Assembly (NCBI GenBank): GCA_934320895.1
Contig: CAKRFY010000026.1
Coordinates: 1 to 40,584, forward strand
Direction: 5' to 3'
DNA: 40,584 nt
DNA from: an uncultured Lachnospiraceae bacterium
Lineage (GTDB): Bacteria; Bacillota; Clostridia; Lachnospirales; Lachnospiraceae
Under the pieces are notes generated by a model. That model had not been told where the DNA came from and searched no databases. It saw only the letters and a list, made by a program, of their open reading frames with translations. The position numbers and the translations under genes were made by a program. The first letter of the stretch is position 1; each line of letters begins with the position of its first letter. Shown here piece after piece: positions 17,107 through 26,330 of this stretch.

Positions 17107-17413
17107 TAGACGAACTATAGCCTCTAAGTTTGGAGAGTTTTTGAGGAAAACAGCAGAAGGAGAAGCGCCATGGCAGTTATATGGTATAGAAATAGACAAA
17201 GAAGGTCTCTTATATCTGGCAGACAATATAGTGGAGAATGCGATGCAACAGGTAGGTGTGGGAGATATGTCTATTATTCATGCATATGAGCAATATAAGT
17301 CTAATACTCCGGGAATTGGCAGAATAATGATATGGAGTACAGATAGACACCTGCAGGGATATATAGAGGAAAATGTATCAGAAACTACATACAGGAGACG
17401 AAGAAAATCGTAA
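17072..17413 (+). CDS. Small protein of unknown function overlapping the AAA ATPase
   Basis: A 113-aa ORF in another frame that overlaps the ATPase gene by 35 nt and has no convincing RBS, so the true start is uncertain. The body from about FGEFLRKTAEGEAPWQLYG to the end looks coding. The C-terminal pattern GDMSII...IMIWSTDRHLQGY recalls the end of PIN-like ribonuclease domains (acidic residue plus a final WSxDxHL strand), but an N-terminal catalytic part is missing. It may be the ATPase's partner, or a truncated effector. Confidence 0.55.
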   Translation: MRKKTIHGWGYSRRTIASKFGEFLRKTAEGEAPWQLYGIEIDKEGLLYLADNIVENAMQQVGVGDMSIIHAYEQYKSNTPGIGRIMIWSTDRHLQGYIEENVSETTYRRRRKS

Positions 17414-17444
17414 ACATAAACCATTAGTTTGGAGGATATAGCAC

Positions 17445-20400
17445 ATGAACAAAAATGCAATTAAGAAATTTGCAATAGATGCAAGAAATAAACTGATAGC
17501 ATCTGTCACAGACAAGGCAGGTATGCTTGGAATCACACCGGATAATTGCAGTGAAGCAATCACAAAAGGTATTGATTTTGAAGTATATAAGACGGCAGCA
17601 GGAACAGAAGTAACACTTAACAAAAAACAGTGCGAGCAGAGAAGAAAACTGGTAGACCAGATTAATGCAAAAGGTTTTGAGGTAGTAGTGGAAGAAGTAG
17701 CATATACATGGTTTAATCGTATCTGTGCTATCCGATTTATGGAAGTTAATGACTATATGTATCCTGTAAGAGTTCGTGTGCTTTCTTCTGAAAAAAAATC
17801 CACTGTAAGTGGCTTAGTAAAGAATGAGCCAGATGTGGTGACAATGGCACCTGATATTGACTGGGATTTCACGGATAAAGAGAGAGAAGAAATCATTGAT
17901 GCCAAGATGAATAACAGGCTTGATGATTTATTCAGAATGCTGTTTATCAAGCAATGTAATCTGCTTCATGAGGTACTACCGGGACTTTTTGAAGAGACAG
18001 AAGACTATACAGAAATGCTTCTTAACATCTCATTTACGAATGAAGATGATGTGATTCGTATGCTTGTAGATGGTATAGATGAAAAAGAATTTAATATCAC
18101 TACTGTTGGTGAAGATGGCAAGGCAGCAGGACAGGTGGAAATCATTGGATGGTTATATCAATATTATAATACAGAGCCTAAAAATAAGGCATTTGCAAAA
18201 AAAGGAAAAATCACAAAAGAGGAAGTTCCGGCAGTTACCCAGCTTTTTACTCCAGACTGGATTGTAAGATATATGGTAGAAAACAGCCTTGGCAGAATGT
18301 GGGTAGAAGGACATCCGGATGATGAGCTGAAGAGCAAATGGAAATACTATCTGGATGAGGCTAAGCAGGAAGAATCTGTACAGCAGGAACTTGATAAGAT
18401 AAAGGCAGAATATGCGACATTAAAACCTGAAGATATAAAGCTCATTGATCCGTGTATGGGTTCAGGGCATATTTTGGTGTATGCGTTTGATGTATTTATG
18501 CATATATATGAAAATGCTGGATGGTCTCAGAGAGACGCAGCACAGAGCATTATCAAAAATAATATTTATGGACTTGATATAGACGACAGAGCAGCACAGT
18601 TGAGTTACTTTGCAGTTCTGATGAAAGCAAGACAGTATGACAGGCGAATCCTGACGAGAGGTATAGAACCGAATGTATATGCCGTGCAGGAGAGCAATGG
18701 CATCAATCGCAGTCAGCTTAAATATTTTGGGGCAGGATTGACGGATGAAGAGAAAAAGAATGCATTATTGCAGATGGAAGGACTTCTTAATATACTAAAT
18801 GATGCAAAGGAATATGGTTCTTTGCTTAATGTGGAAAGCTATGATTGGGAGCTGTTAGATAGATTTGTAGAGAGTAGCAATATTGAAGGTCAGATTTCTT
18901 TTGATACATATGGATTAGAAGAGACTGCAGAGAAGCTGAAGCGATTGATTAGAATTGGCAGGGTTATGGCGTGGAAGTATGAGGTAGTTGTTACTAATCC
19001 GCCATATGCAGGTACAAGTAACCTTAGTGCAAAGGTAAATAATTTTGTGAAGAAAAATTATCCTGATAGTAAGGCTGATCTATTTGCTGTATTTATTGAG
19101 CGTTGCGGTGAGATGCTTAAGAAGAATGGATATCAGGCGATGATAACGCAGCATTCGTGGATGTTCATTGGAAGTTTTGAAAAGTTAAGAAACAAGATGC
19201 TTAATTGTAACTTAATAAATATGGTTCATTTAGGAATTAAAGCATTTGAAGAGATTGGTAATGATGTTGTACAGACATGTTCGTTTATTTATCAAAAAAA
19301 TAAAAAAAATAATTATCTTACGAAATTTGTAAGACTTGTAGAATATAAAAGTTATAGCGAGAAGGCAAAGGAGTTTTTCAATACACATAATAGAATTAAC
19401 TCTAAATGTATGAGATTTGGCAATATACCAGGTATACCATATGCTTATTATGTGAGTGATAATTTTATAGATAATTTTGAGAATGCAAAATATATTGAAG
19501 ATTATGGAAAATTAACTGGTTCGCAAAATATTACAGGTGATAATGAGAAATATTTAAGACTATTTTGGGAAGTTGAAAAAGAACAAGTGGGTAATGAATG
19601 GCGATTGTATGCTAAAGGTGGTGATTACAGGCAGTATTATGGTAATTTATCTTATATTGTAAATTGGTCAGAAGAAGCTAGAAATTTTTATGCGACTAAT
19701 AAAACATCTAATTTATTAGCAGAAGATTTTTGGTATAAAGAGGGGATAACATATTCGGCAATTACGAGTAGAGGGACGGGGTTTAGATATCTACCTAAAG
19801 GATGTATTTTTGATAAGGGAGGACCATCAATAAATCTGTTCGGCAACAAAGATGAAGTTTTAGCATTACTAAACTCTAATGTGGCAAAATACTACTTTTG
19901 GGTTTTTAATCCATCAATAAATTTACAAATTAAGGATGTTAAAAGTTTTCCAATAATTTTACCTGAATTAGAAGAAATAAAAAAATTGGCAAAAGAAAAT
20001 ATTGATTGCTGTAAAATGGATTGGGACTCTTATGAAACATCTTGGGATTATAAGATACATCCATTAGTGAAGAATACATTATCAAAAGATCTTTCTGAAA
20101 AATTTGTAGAATGGGAAATGGAGTGCGACAACAGAATTAAAACACTTATAAGAAATGAGACAGAATTAAATAAAATATTTATTAATGCATATGGGTTAAA
20201 AAATGAGGTAACACCAGATGTTGAAGAAAGAGATGTCACAGTCCATAAAGCAGATTTACAGCTTGATATTAAGAGTTTGATTTCTTATGCAGTTGGCTGT
20301 ATGTTTGGACGCTACTCATTGGATGAGGAAGGTCTTGTTTTAGCAGGACAGTCATTTGAATCACACTTTTTTGAAGCATCAGCACCAGTTTGTGGTACAG

Positions 20401-21128
20401 GTTTTGCAGGAGCACCTGGGGCATCCGTTTCGATAGGTGAATTTTATTATAAGACAGATGATGGTGTGAAAAAATGTACTTATAATCCAGATAAAGATAA
20501 TATTATTCCAATCACAGATGAAGAATATTTTTCGGATGATATTGTTTCAAGATTTTGTGAATGGGTAAGGATTGTATATGGTGAGAAATCATTGGAAACA
20601 AACCTTGATTTTATAGCAAAAGCACTTGGTAACAAAGGAAATACAAGCAGAGAAGTAATCAGAAATTATTTTTTAAATAATTTCTTTAAGGATCATTGTA
20701 ATACATATTCTGTTACGGGTTCCGGTAAGCGTCCTATCTACTGGCTTTTTGACAGTGGTAAGCAGAATGGATTTAAAGCACTTATCTATATGCACCGATA
20801 TGATGCTGACACAGTCGGCAGAGTGAGAACAGATTATCTTCATAAGGCACAGAAGTATGTGGAAAATGCAATGCAGAGTGCACAATATACGATTGACAAT
20901 GCTAAATCTGCATCAGAAAAATCAAAAGCTACAAAAGCAGTAACAAAGTGCACAAAACAGCTTGCTGAGATGAAGATATATGATGAAGCAATTGCTCATG
21001 TTGCTAATCAGAGGATAGAGATTGATCTGGATGATGGTGTAAAGGTAAATTATGCCAAATTCCAAGGTGTGGAAGTGGCACAGGAAGGTAAGAAAGCATT
21101 GAAAGTGGATTTGTTGGCAAAGATTTAA
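17445..21128 (+). CDS. pglX: BREX-1 adenine-specific DNA methyltransferase PglX
   Basis: A 1227-aa N6-adenine methyltransferase that marks self DNA in BREX. The SAM-binding motif I DPCMGSGH lies at residues 335-342 and catalytic motif IV NPPY at 518-521; the N-terminus MNKNAIKKFAIDARNKLI is typical. The target-recognition part (about 19200-20250) is clearly more A/T-rich than the ends and includes an A7-T-A8 tract at 19294-19309. The last 40 codons are duplicated in diverged form at 28926-29045. The RBS is GGAGG. Confidence 0.95.
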   Translation: MNKNAIKKFAIDARNKLIASVTDKAGMLGITPDNCSEAITKGIDFEVYKTAAGTEVTLNKKQCEQRRKLVDQINAKGFEVVVEEVAYTWFNRICAIRFMEVNDYMYPVRVRVLSSEKKSTVSGLVKNEPDVVTMAPDIDWDFTDKEREEIIDAKMNNRLDDLFRMLFIKQCNLLHEVLPGLFEETEDYTEMLLNISFTNEDDVIRMLVDGIDEKEFNITTVGEDGKAAGQVEIIGWLYQYYNTEPKNKAFAKKGKITKEEVPAVTQLFTPDWIVRYMVENSLGRMWVEGHPDDELKSKWKYYLDEAKQEESVQQELDKIKAEYATLKPEDIKLIDPCMGSGHILVYAFDVFMHIYENAGWSQRDAAQSIIKNNIYGLDIDDRAAQLSYFAVLMKARQYDRRILTRGIEPNVYAVQESNGINRSQLKYFGAGLTDEEKKNALLQMEGLLNILNDAKEYGSLLNVESYDWELLDRFVESSNIEGQISFDTYGLEETAEKLKRLIRIGRVMAWKYEVVVTNPPYAGTSNLSAKVNNFVKKNYPDSKADLFAVFIERCGEMLKKNGYQAMITQHSWMFIGSFEKLRNKMLNCNLINMVHLGIKAFEEIGNDVVQTCSFIYQKNKKNNYLTKFVRLVEYKSYSEKAKEFFNTHNRINSKCMRFGNIPGIPYAYYVSDNFIDNFENAKYIEDYGKLTGSQNITGDNEKYLRLFWEVEKEQVGNEWRLYAKGGDYRQYYGNLSYIVNWSEEARNFYATNKTSNLLAEDFWYKEGITYSAITSRGTGFRYLPKGCIFDKGGPSINLFGNKDEVLALLNSNVAKYYFWVFNPSINLQIKDVKSFPIILPELEEIKKLAKENIDCCKMDWDSYETSWDYKIHPLVKNTLSKDLSEKFVEWEMECDNRIKTLIRNETELNKIFINAYGLKNEVTPDVEERDVTVHKADLQLDIKSLISYAVGCMFGRYSLDEEGLVLAGQSFESHFFEASAPVCGTGFAGAPGASVSIGEFYYKTDDGVKKCTYNPDKDNIIPITDEEYFSDDIVSRFCEWVRIVYGEKSLETNLDFIAKALGNKGNTSREVIRNYFLNNFFKDHCNTYSVTGSGKRPIYWLFDSGKQNGFKALIYMHRYDADTVGRVRTDYLHKAQKYVENAMQSAQYTIDNAKSASEKSKATKAVTKCTKQLAEMKIYDEAIAHVANQRIEIDLDDGVKVNYAKFQGVEVAQEGKKALKVDLLAKI

Positions 21129-21177
21129 TGTGAAAGGATGTCGACTGATTATGGATTAATAAAAATTGGAGGATGAT

Positions 21178-23664
21178 ATGTTAAGGGAGATTGCTAATAA
21201 ATTATTCGAATTATTTATAGTGAACCGAAATGCTATTGCTATTCAGCTTAAGGATGGAAATTATATTACCAGATACACAAAAGTTACAGAGAATGATATT
21301 TATTGTATGTTAAAAGAAAAAAAGTCTTTAGGTAGTTATCAACAATTATATAAAAGTTCATATGTGAAATGGATATGTTTTGATTTTGACTGTAAAGATA
21401 AAGAAAATCCGGATCTTTTGGGATTATATAAAAAATGTACATTACCATTAAATAATTATCTGAGAGCTAACAATATATCATTTGTTAATGAATTTTCTGG
21501 AAGAAGAGGTATTCATACATGGATTATTTTTGATGACTATCTGAAAAAGCCTGATGCATTTAAGATTCTTAAAAGGATAAAGAATGCAGTGGTATTTAAT
21601 TATGATGAGTCGGTATATGGTTTAGATGAATTTCCTGCAACTGGTAAAAGCAAAGGTAACAAATTGGGAAAGCAGGTAAAAGTACCGCTGTCTTTTCATT
21701 CATGTGGAAAGCAATCGTATTTTTTTCTAGGTGAATATACAGAAAATAGTTATGGAGAAGAATTTTATAAAAATCAGTTATTTATTTTAAATACTATTAA
21801 AAAGAATAAGATATCAGAAGTTATTAAAGTATTACAGTTAGAAGATGTTCAAATAGAAGTGCCATACAAAAAGATGTATATTACTGAGTCACTGGATTGT
21901 GATGCTGAACAAGTTATTGATATATTATCTCAGACTCAAGTTTACAGACGAATATTTGATAGATTATTGCATGGGGAAGGTTTGTTAAAAGATTGGTTTG
22001 TAATGCTTGGTACATTAGGAAAAATAGAAGGTAATTCAAATATATTATGTGATGTATTTAGATATTGTCCAGATTTCTCTGAAATAGAAACGCAAAGGCG
22101 TATATCACAGTTTAGTTATAAGTATTTTCCTGCTACGTTTTGTTATCTATACAATTTATATGATTTAGATATGGAAGATGGCATTGATCCAAATGAAAAT
22201 GGATTGCAATATTTAATTCGACATCTAGATAAAAATATAGATATTCATACTTGGGACGAAAATGAACAAACTTTTTTAGAAAAGAGTGAGTACACTGTAC
22301 AAAAAGAAATTAATTATTTATTTACTAATGATGAAGTTCCAGTGGTTTCGATATACCTTGATTTATTACATTTGACTTCATATGACACCAAAAAGATTGA
22401 TATTACAATTTCTCAAATTATGGAAGGCGAAATGATAGAAATTGAACCAAGGGATTGTCATGTATTTGATAGAATGGAAACCGAATTAAAAACGAGAAAA
22501 ATGGTCTCATTAAGTGCATATGATCGTGTGCTAACATCACATATGGCATTAAATTTATTTTATGGTATGAGCAGAAAAATTAAGTCATTTAGTTATAATC
22601 CGAATTATTTGTCTGGAGATGATATGTTTTTTCATTGGTATAATTCATGGGGGAATTACTTGGGTAAGATACGTAAATTTTTAGAATTTGATATGTATGA
22701 AAATATGTATGTTATAACAATAGATGTAGCACATTTTTATGATAGTATAGATTTTTTAGGTATATATAGGCTTTTTGATAATTATTTAAATGAAAAAGAA
22801 AAAAATATACTTAAGGAATTGGTTGCTTATAATGAAAAATTAATGAGAAAGATAAATTGTAGTAGAAAGGGAGTGCCTCAAGGACCAGCATATGCGAGAC
22901 TTATAGCAGAAACTTTTCTAGGAATATTGATAGAGAATGTAATGGGAAAATTAGGTAATCCGAATGAAAAAATTTTTGTATATAGGTATGTTGACGATAT
23001 TGTTATATTTCATGATGAAACATTGGAAAGTCAGACAATATACGATACTTTTAGTAATATATTTTCAGTATATGGATTAGCTCTTAATCAGGAAAAAAGT
23101 AAAATATACGGAAAGATTAAGGAGTTGTCAGAAACACAAAGATGTGAAATATTGAGAACAAATCAATTTCAATATGGACTTAGAGTGTCGGAGTATTCTT
23201 ATTTACTTGAAGATGAATATATCCAAAAAAAAGTATCTGCAATTATTGAAGAAAAAGGTAAGTTTGACATTTCCAATATTGCTTTTTTCTTTTCAACTTA
23301 TACAGATGAGAGAGCCAAACAATTGTTTTTTAGTAAATATGAAAAAGATATTTTTTCTTGCAAGTATGGTAGAGGAAGTGGATATTCATTATTTTATAGG
23401 TACATTTTAAGTAATAGAGAAATTCTAGAGAATTGTATAGAAAACTCTCTGTTTGAGTTAATACCTATTAATAGTATAAATTTTTCATGCTGTTTAGCTG
23501 AAATTTATTATGCATATAAAAATTGTGAATTACCACAAAGAGAATATGAAATATTGCTTAGAACATATATTTCTAACATTGAAGCAAATATAGAAAATAT
23601 AAAGAGGGAGGAAGACAGAAGCATATTATTATCATTGGCTAGTCAGAAGAAAAATGAAAGATAA
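21178..23664 (+). CDS. Archaeo-eukaryotic primase fused to reverse transcriptase
   Basis: An 828-aa fusion, counted from the ATG at 21178 with GGAGG at the right spacing (a TTG at 21166 lies inside the RBS region). Primase part: WICFDFDCKD gives the hDhD metal ligands D69/D71, SGRRGIHTWIIF supplies the histidine H113, and GKQVKVPLSFH is the third motif, as in AEP/PrimPol enzymes of TOTE-like conflict systems. A middle helical region (about 200-430) has three cysteines that could be a PriL-like remnant. RT part: VITIDVAHFYDSID (motif A, D516), GVPQG (565-569, motif B), YRYVDD (YVDD at 604-607, motif C), then GLALNQEKSK. All catalytic residues appear intact. It is very A/T-rich compared with brxC. 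It overlaps the next gene by 11 nt. Confidence 0.88.
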   Translation: MLREIANKLFELFIVNRNAIAIQLKDGNYITRYTKVTENDIYCMLKEKKSLGSYQQLYKSSYVKWICFDFDCKDKENPDLLGLYKKCTLPLNNYLRANNISFVNEFSGRRGIHTWIIFDDYLKKPDAFKILKRIKNAVVFNYDESVYGLDEFPATGKSKGNKLGKQVKVPLSFHSCGKQSYFFLGEYTENSYGEEFYKNQLFILNTIKKNKISEVIKVLQLEDVQIEVPYKKMYITESLDCDAEQVIDILSQTQVYRRIFDRLLHGEGLLKDWFVMLGTLGKIEGNSNILCDVFRYCPDFSEIETQRRISQFSYKYFPATFCYLYNLYDLDMEDGIDPNENGLQYLIRHLDKNIDIHTWDENEQTFLEKSEYTVQKEINYLFTNDEVPVVSIYLDLLHLTSYDTKKIDITISQIMEGEMIEIEPRDCHVFDRMETELKTRKMVSLSAYDRVLTSHMALNLFYGMSRKIKSFSYNPNYLSGDDMFFHWYNSWGNYLGKIRKFLEFDMYENMYVITIDVAHFYDSIDFLGIYRLFDNYLNEKEKNILKELVAYNEKLMRKINCSRKGVPQGPAYARLIAETFLGILIENVMGKLGNPNEKIFVYRYVDDIVIFHDETLESQTIYDTFSNIFSVYGLALNQEKSKIYGKIKELSETQRCEILRTNQFQYGLRVSEYSYLLEDEYIQKKVSAIIEEKGKFDISNIAFFFSTYTDERAKQLFFSKYEKDIFSCKYGRGSGYSLFYRYILSNREILENCIENSLFELIPINSINFSCCLAEIYYAYKNCELPQREYEILLRTYISNIEANIENIKREEDRSILLSLASQKKNER

Positions 23665-26206
23665 AATAGAGACATTTTTAAAAAGAATAGATTTAAAACC
23701 AGAAATAAAACTTATCTGTGAAATATTTGAATTTATTCATGGGTGTGATACAAAGAAAATAGTAGGCTTAGAGGAGAGAATGGCAGCATTGTTTTGCCGA
23801 AGTGTGGCAGATTTACCTCAGGATGATATTTCAGAAGAAGTAAAAAAATTATTACTTGATGCTTTTTTGAATATAAGAACAATGGCTAATCAGAGAAATG
23901 GAACAAGTGAATTACGAACAATATATTTATTAAACAAGGTGTATCAATCAGATGCAAAAACAGAATATGATGAGATAATCGAAGAAGACTTTGAACTTTT
24001 GTTAGATAATCTTGAGAAGATAAGAATATTATTTAGAATAGTAGATGACAATCAAGATGAGTATTTTCCAATAAGTTCTTTATTATTTAATCTAATAGAT
24101 TGTGATAATTTAGTTCGTGAAATAAGAGAAGTTAAAACTATACAGGCATTAATGCTTGCATTACAGATATTTGACAAGAGTAAGTATCCAAGACAGTTTG
24201 AGGATATTCAAAATATAGTGCATGAAAAAGATTTGAGATTTATAGAATACTTATTTAATGGTGCAAGTCGTTTAGGTGGAGATGAATGGAAGTATAATTA
24301 CGAAAAAAATGGGACACTTGTTTTATATGATGCTAAAAATAGTTCGATTTTGATTCGAAACATAAATAGAGAGTATTTTGAGATTGATAAAAATATTCAG
24401 GATATTTACAATATTTCAAAAGTACATGAAGAAAAGAACGAGGAAGAAACGGGAATGGCATACTATGTAGAGTATAAGATGAGTAATTTTGATCCTGTAG
24501 ATTTAGTAAAAGAGTTTTCAATTATAAATAATAGAAATTCTATTTTACAGATATTGAAACTTATATATGAGGATAAGTATTACAATATTATTATTGAGCA
24601 TTCATTATTTAGAGGTTCTAAAAGTGTTTCTCCTATTAACCCATTTGCAAAAAATGACACATATACGATTGTTGATGGTAATAGTGTTACAGATGGATTA
24701 GTAAAAGTGTCCGAATGGTTAAAAAAATATGGATTGGTTAGTTTGGCTGGCAATGGAATACAAATTGTAAACTTAGGTACATTTATAAGTTTAGAAAAAA
24801 TATATACTGTAAAATTTGATTTACTAGGAATAGATGACAAAAATATTAGTTTTACAGAACTATTAGTTAACTGGATAAGAAATTGTCCGAATAAAATAGC
24901 TGCATTCGATATATTTTTAAAAGAATATACTGAAGAATTAAAGTATATTTATGAAATGCAAGATTTATTTAATAAGAATTTTGAGGATGATTATTTTATG
25001 CCATATCCCATAGACTCTAAAGTAATTGATGAACTTGATTTTGATGATATAATAAGTGATTTTCCAATTTATACTTTTAATGTTAAAAAAGATTTTTTAG
25101 AGGATAGCATAACAATTAGTCTGGTCGGAAGTAATGAGGATTTTTCAAATTATGAAATAAGGGATATATTAGGAGAGGAAACCCGTGGTTTGTTAGGAGA
25201 TATTTTAGCGTGTGTTGATAAAGAAAACCATATTCTATATACAGGAGTAGAAGTTAAACATTACATTCTTTTAAAAGAAAAAATTTCACAATTTAACAGT
25301 AAGGCTTTGAATAAAGATGTAATGGATAGAATAAGTGATTTTAATGTTTCTAAAATTGTGAAAATGATGAATTGTTTTGAAACAGCATTTAAAAGAATTC
25401 ACCCTGGAATACCAATGATTGACATAGCTAGATATAGATTGGCAAATCATTTGTTATTATTAAATTTGGATTATGACAAAGTGCTTTCTTGGATAGAATT
25501 GCTTAATAAGCATGAAATAGTGGATTATTCATTTGTGGACTCACTGCCATATAATGGAGAACAGGGAGTTTTATATGTTCCTAAAGACAGAAGTCGTTCA
25601 CAAAGTACCTTTAAACATATATACGAAAAGTATATTTTGAATCCGTTAAAAAGGGATGTAGTTGATATATATGATCCTAAAATAACATTAGAGGCAGATG
25701 GATATTATGTAGGAAATAAAAGAATAACAAAAGTAGTATTTCTGTTTGATTTAATTCAAAATGGTAAGGCAACGAAAGATACGCTTGATTATTATTTAAA
25801 TAAAAATAGTGTTGAAGATAATATACATATGGTTTTTTATTGCAACGGTAAAAAGGTTAGTGTTGCCGAAATTATTGAAATGAACAATAAGTGTGAGGTT
25901 GAAGTGTATGCTATATATTCAGGAGAAGGTGGAAGAAAAAAAGTACAAGAGTATTTGAATAAAAAGTTAGTGCATAGAAAATGTACAGTATTGGAGCCAT
26001 TAAAGAAACTTTCACATATGTTATCTGAAGAGAATGATAAATTATGCAAATTAATCTATAAAGGACGTCTTAGTGGGAATATATATCCAGGTGACTATAT
26101 TGTCGTTAGAGAGTACAATCAGCCAAAGCATAATATTATGTCAGATGATATAATGAAATTGGAAAAAGTGACAGCATTATTTTGTAAAAGAGCTGAAAAC
26201 TACTAG
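23654..26206 (+). CDS. Large unknown partner of the primase-RT, possible C-terminal PRTase-like domain
   Basis: 850 aa, not recognised overall. The gene starts inside the last codons of the primase-RT gene (11-nt overlap) and shares its strong A/T bias, so the two form one translationally coupled unit. The N-terminal ~200 residues are mostly helical and charged; the middle is mixed. In the C-terminal third, KRITKVVFLFDLIQNGKATKD (about 689-709) resembles a degenerate PRPP-binding loop of phosphoribosyltransferases, preceded by YVPKDRSRSQSTFKHIY. That would fit PRTase-like conflict effectors, but the second acidic residue is replaced (FD instead of DD). No membrane segments or P-loop are seen. 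Confidence 0.75.
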   Translation: MKDKIETFLKRIDLKPEIKLICEIFEFIHGCDTKKIVGLEERMAALFCRSVADLPQDDISEEVKKLLLDAFLNIRTMANQRNGTSELRTIYLLNKVYQSDAKTEYDEIIEEDFELLLDNLEKIRILFRIVDDNQDEYFPISSLLFNLIDCDNLVREIREVKTIQALMLALQIFDKSKYPRQFEDIQNIVHEKDLRFIEYLFNGASRLGGDEWKYNYEKNGTLVLYDAKNSSILIRNINREYFEIDKNIQDIYNISKVHEEKNEEETGMAYYVEYKMSNFDPVDLVKEFSIINNRNSILQILKLIYEDKYYNIIIEHSLFRGSKSVSPINPFAKNDTYTIVDGNSVTDGLVKVSEWLKKYGLVSLAGNGIQIVNLGTFISLEKIYTVKFDLLGIDDKNISFTELLVNWIRNCPNKIAAFDIFLKEYTEELKYIYEMQDLFNKNFEDDYFMPYPIDSKVIDELDFDDIISDFPIYTFNVKKDFLEDSITISLVGSNEDFSNYEIRDILGEETRGLLGDILACVDKENHILYTGVEVKHYILLKEKISQFNSKALNKDVMDRISDFNVSKIVKMMNCFETAFKRIHPGIPMIDIARYRLANHLLLLNLDYDKVLSWIELLNKHEIVDYSFVDSLPYNGEQGVLYVPKDRSRSQSTFKHIYEKYILNPLKRDVVDIYDPKITLEADGYYVGNKRITKVVFLFDLIQNGKATKDTLDYYLNKNSVEDNIHMVFYCNGKKVSVAEIIEMNNKCEVEVYAIYSGEGGRKKVQEYLNKKLVHRKCTVLEPLKKLSHMLSEENDKLCKLIYKGRLSGNIYPGDYIVVREYNQPKHNIMSDDIMKLEKVTALFCKRAENY

Positions 26207-26217
26207 AAAGTTTTTGG

Positions 26218-26267
26218 GATAAGTATCTGGTAGTGGTCACTTGGCATTCACATACGGGATACTTATC
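26218..26267. promoter_or_regulatory. Perfect 10-bp inverted repeat in the gap before ptuA
   Basis: GATAAGTATC (26218-26227) and GATACTTATC (26258-26267) enclose 30 nt containing TGGTCACTT, a motif clustered again before pglZ. It could be an operator or the base of a structured RNA between the primase-RT unit and the Septu genes. It has no T tail. Confidence 0.5.
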
Positions 26268-26272
26268 ACTGA

Positions 26273-26325
26273 TTGAATAAAATAATTTGTGTAGACCATC
26301 TGCACAAACGGATTAGAGGGTGAAA
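26273..26325 (+). repeat. Hairpin-plus-RBS leader repeat, copy 1 (before ptuA)
   Basis: Starts TTGAATAAAATAATTTGTG, contains the hairpin TTTGTGTAG/CTGCACAAA (26286-26294 and 26300-26308), and ends CGGATTAGAGGGTGAAA, which serves as the ptuA RBS. Copy 2 at 28370-28423 is almost identical and a 21-nt 3' portion recurs at 31556-31576. Confidence 0.85.
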
Positions 26326-26330
26326 AATAA

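Noticed and set aside
26207..26330. Classic retron msr-msd
   Set aside because: No recognisable a1/a2 pairing with a branching-G context upstream of the RT, and the RT is of the primase-fused type with YVDD but without retron-type context; kept only as a possible structured RNA.
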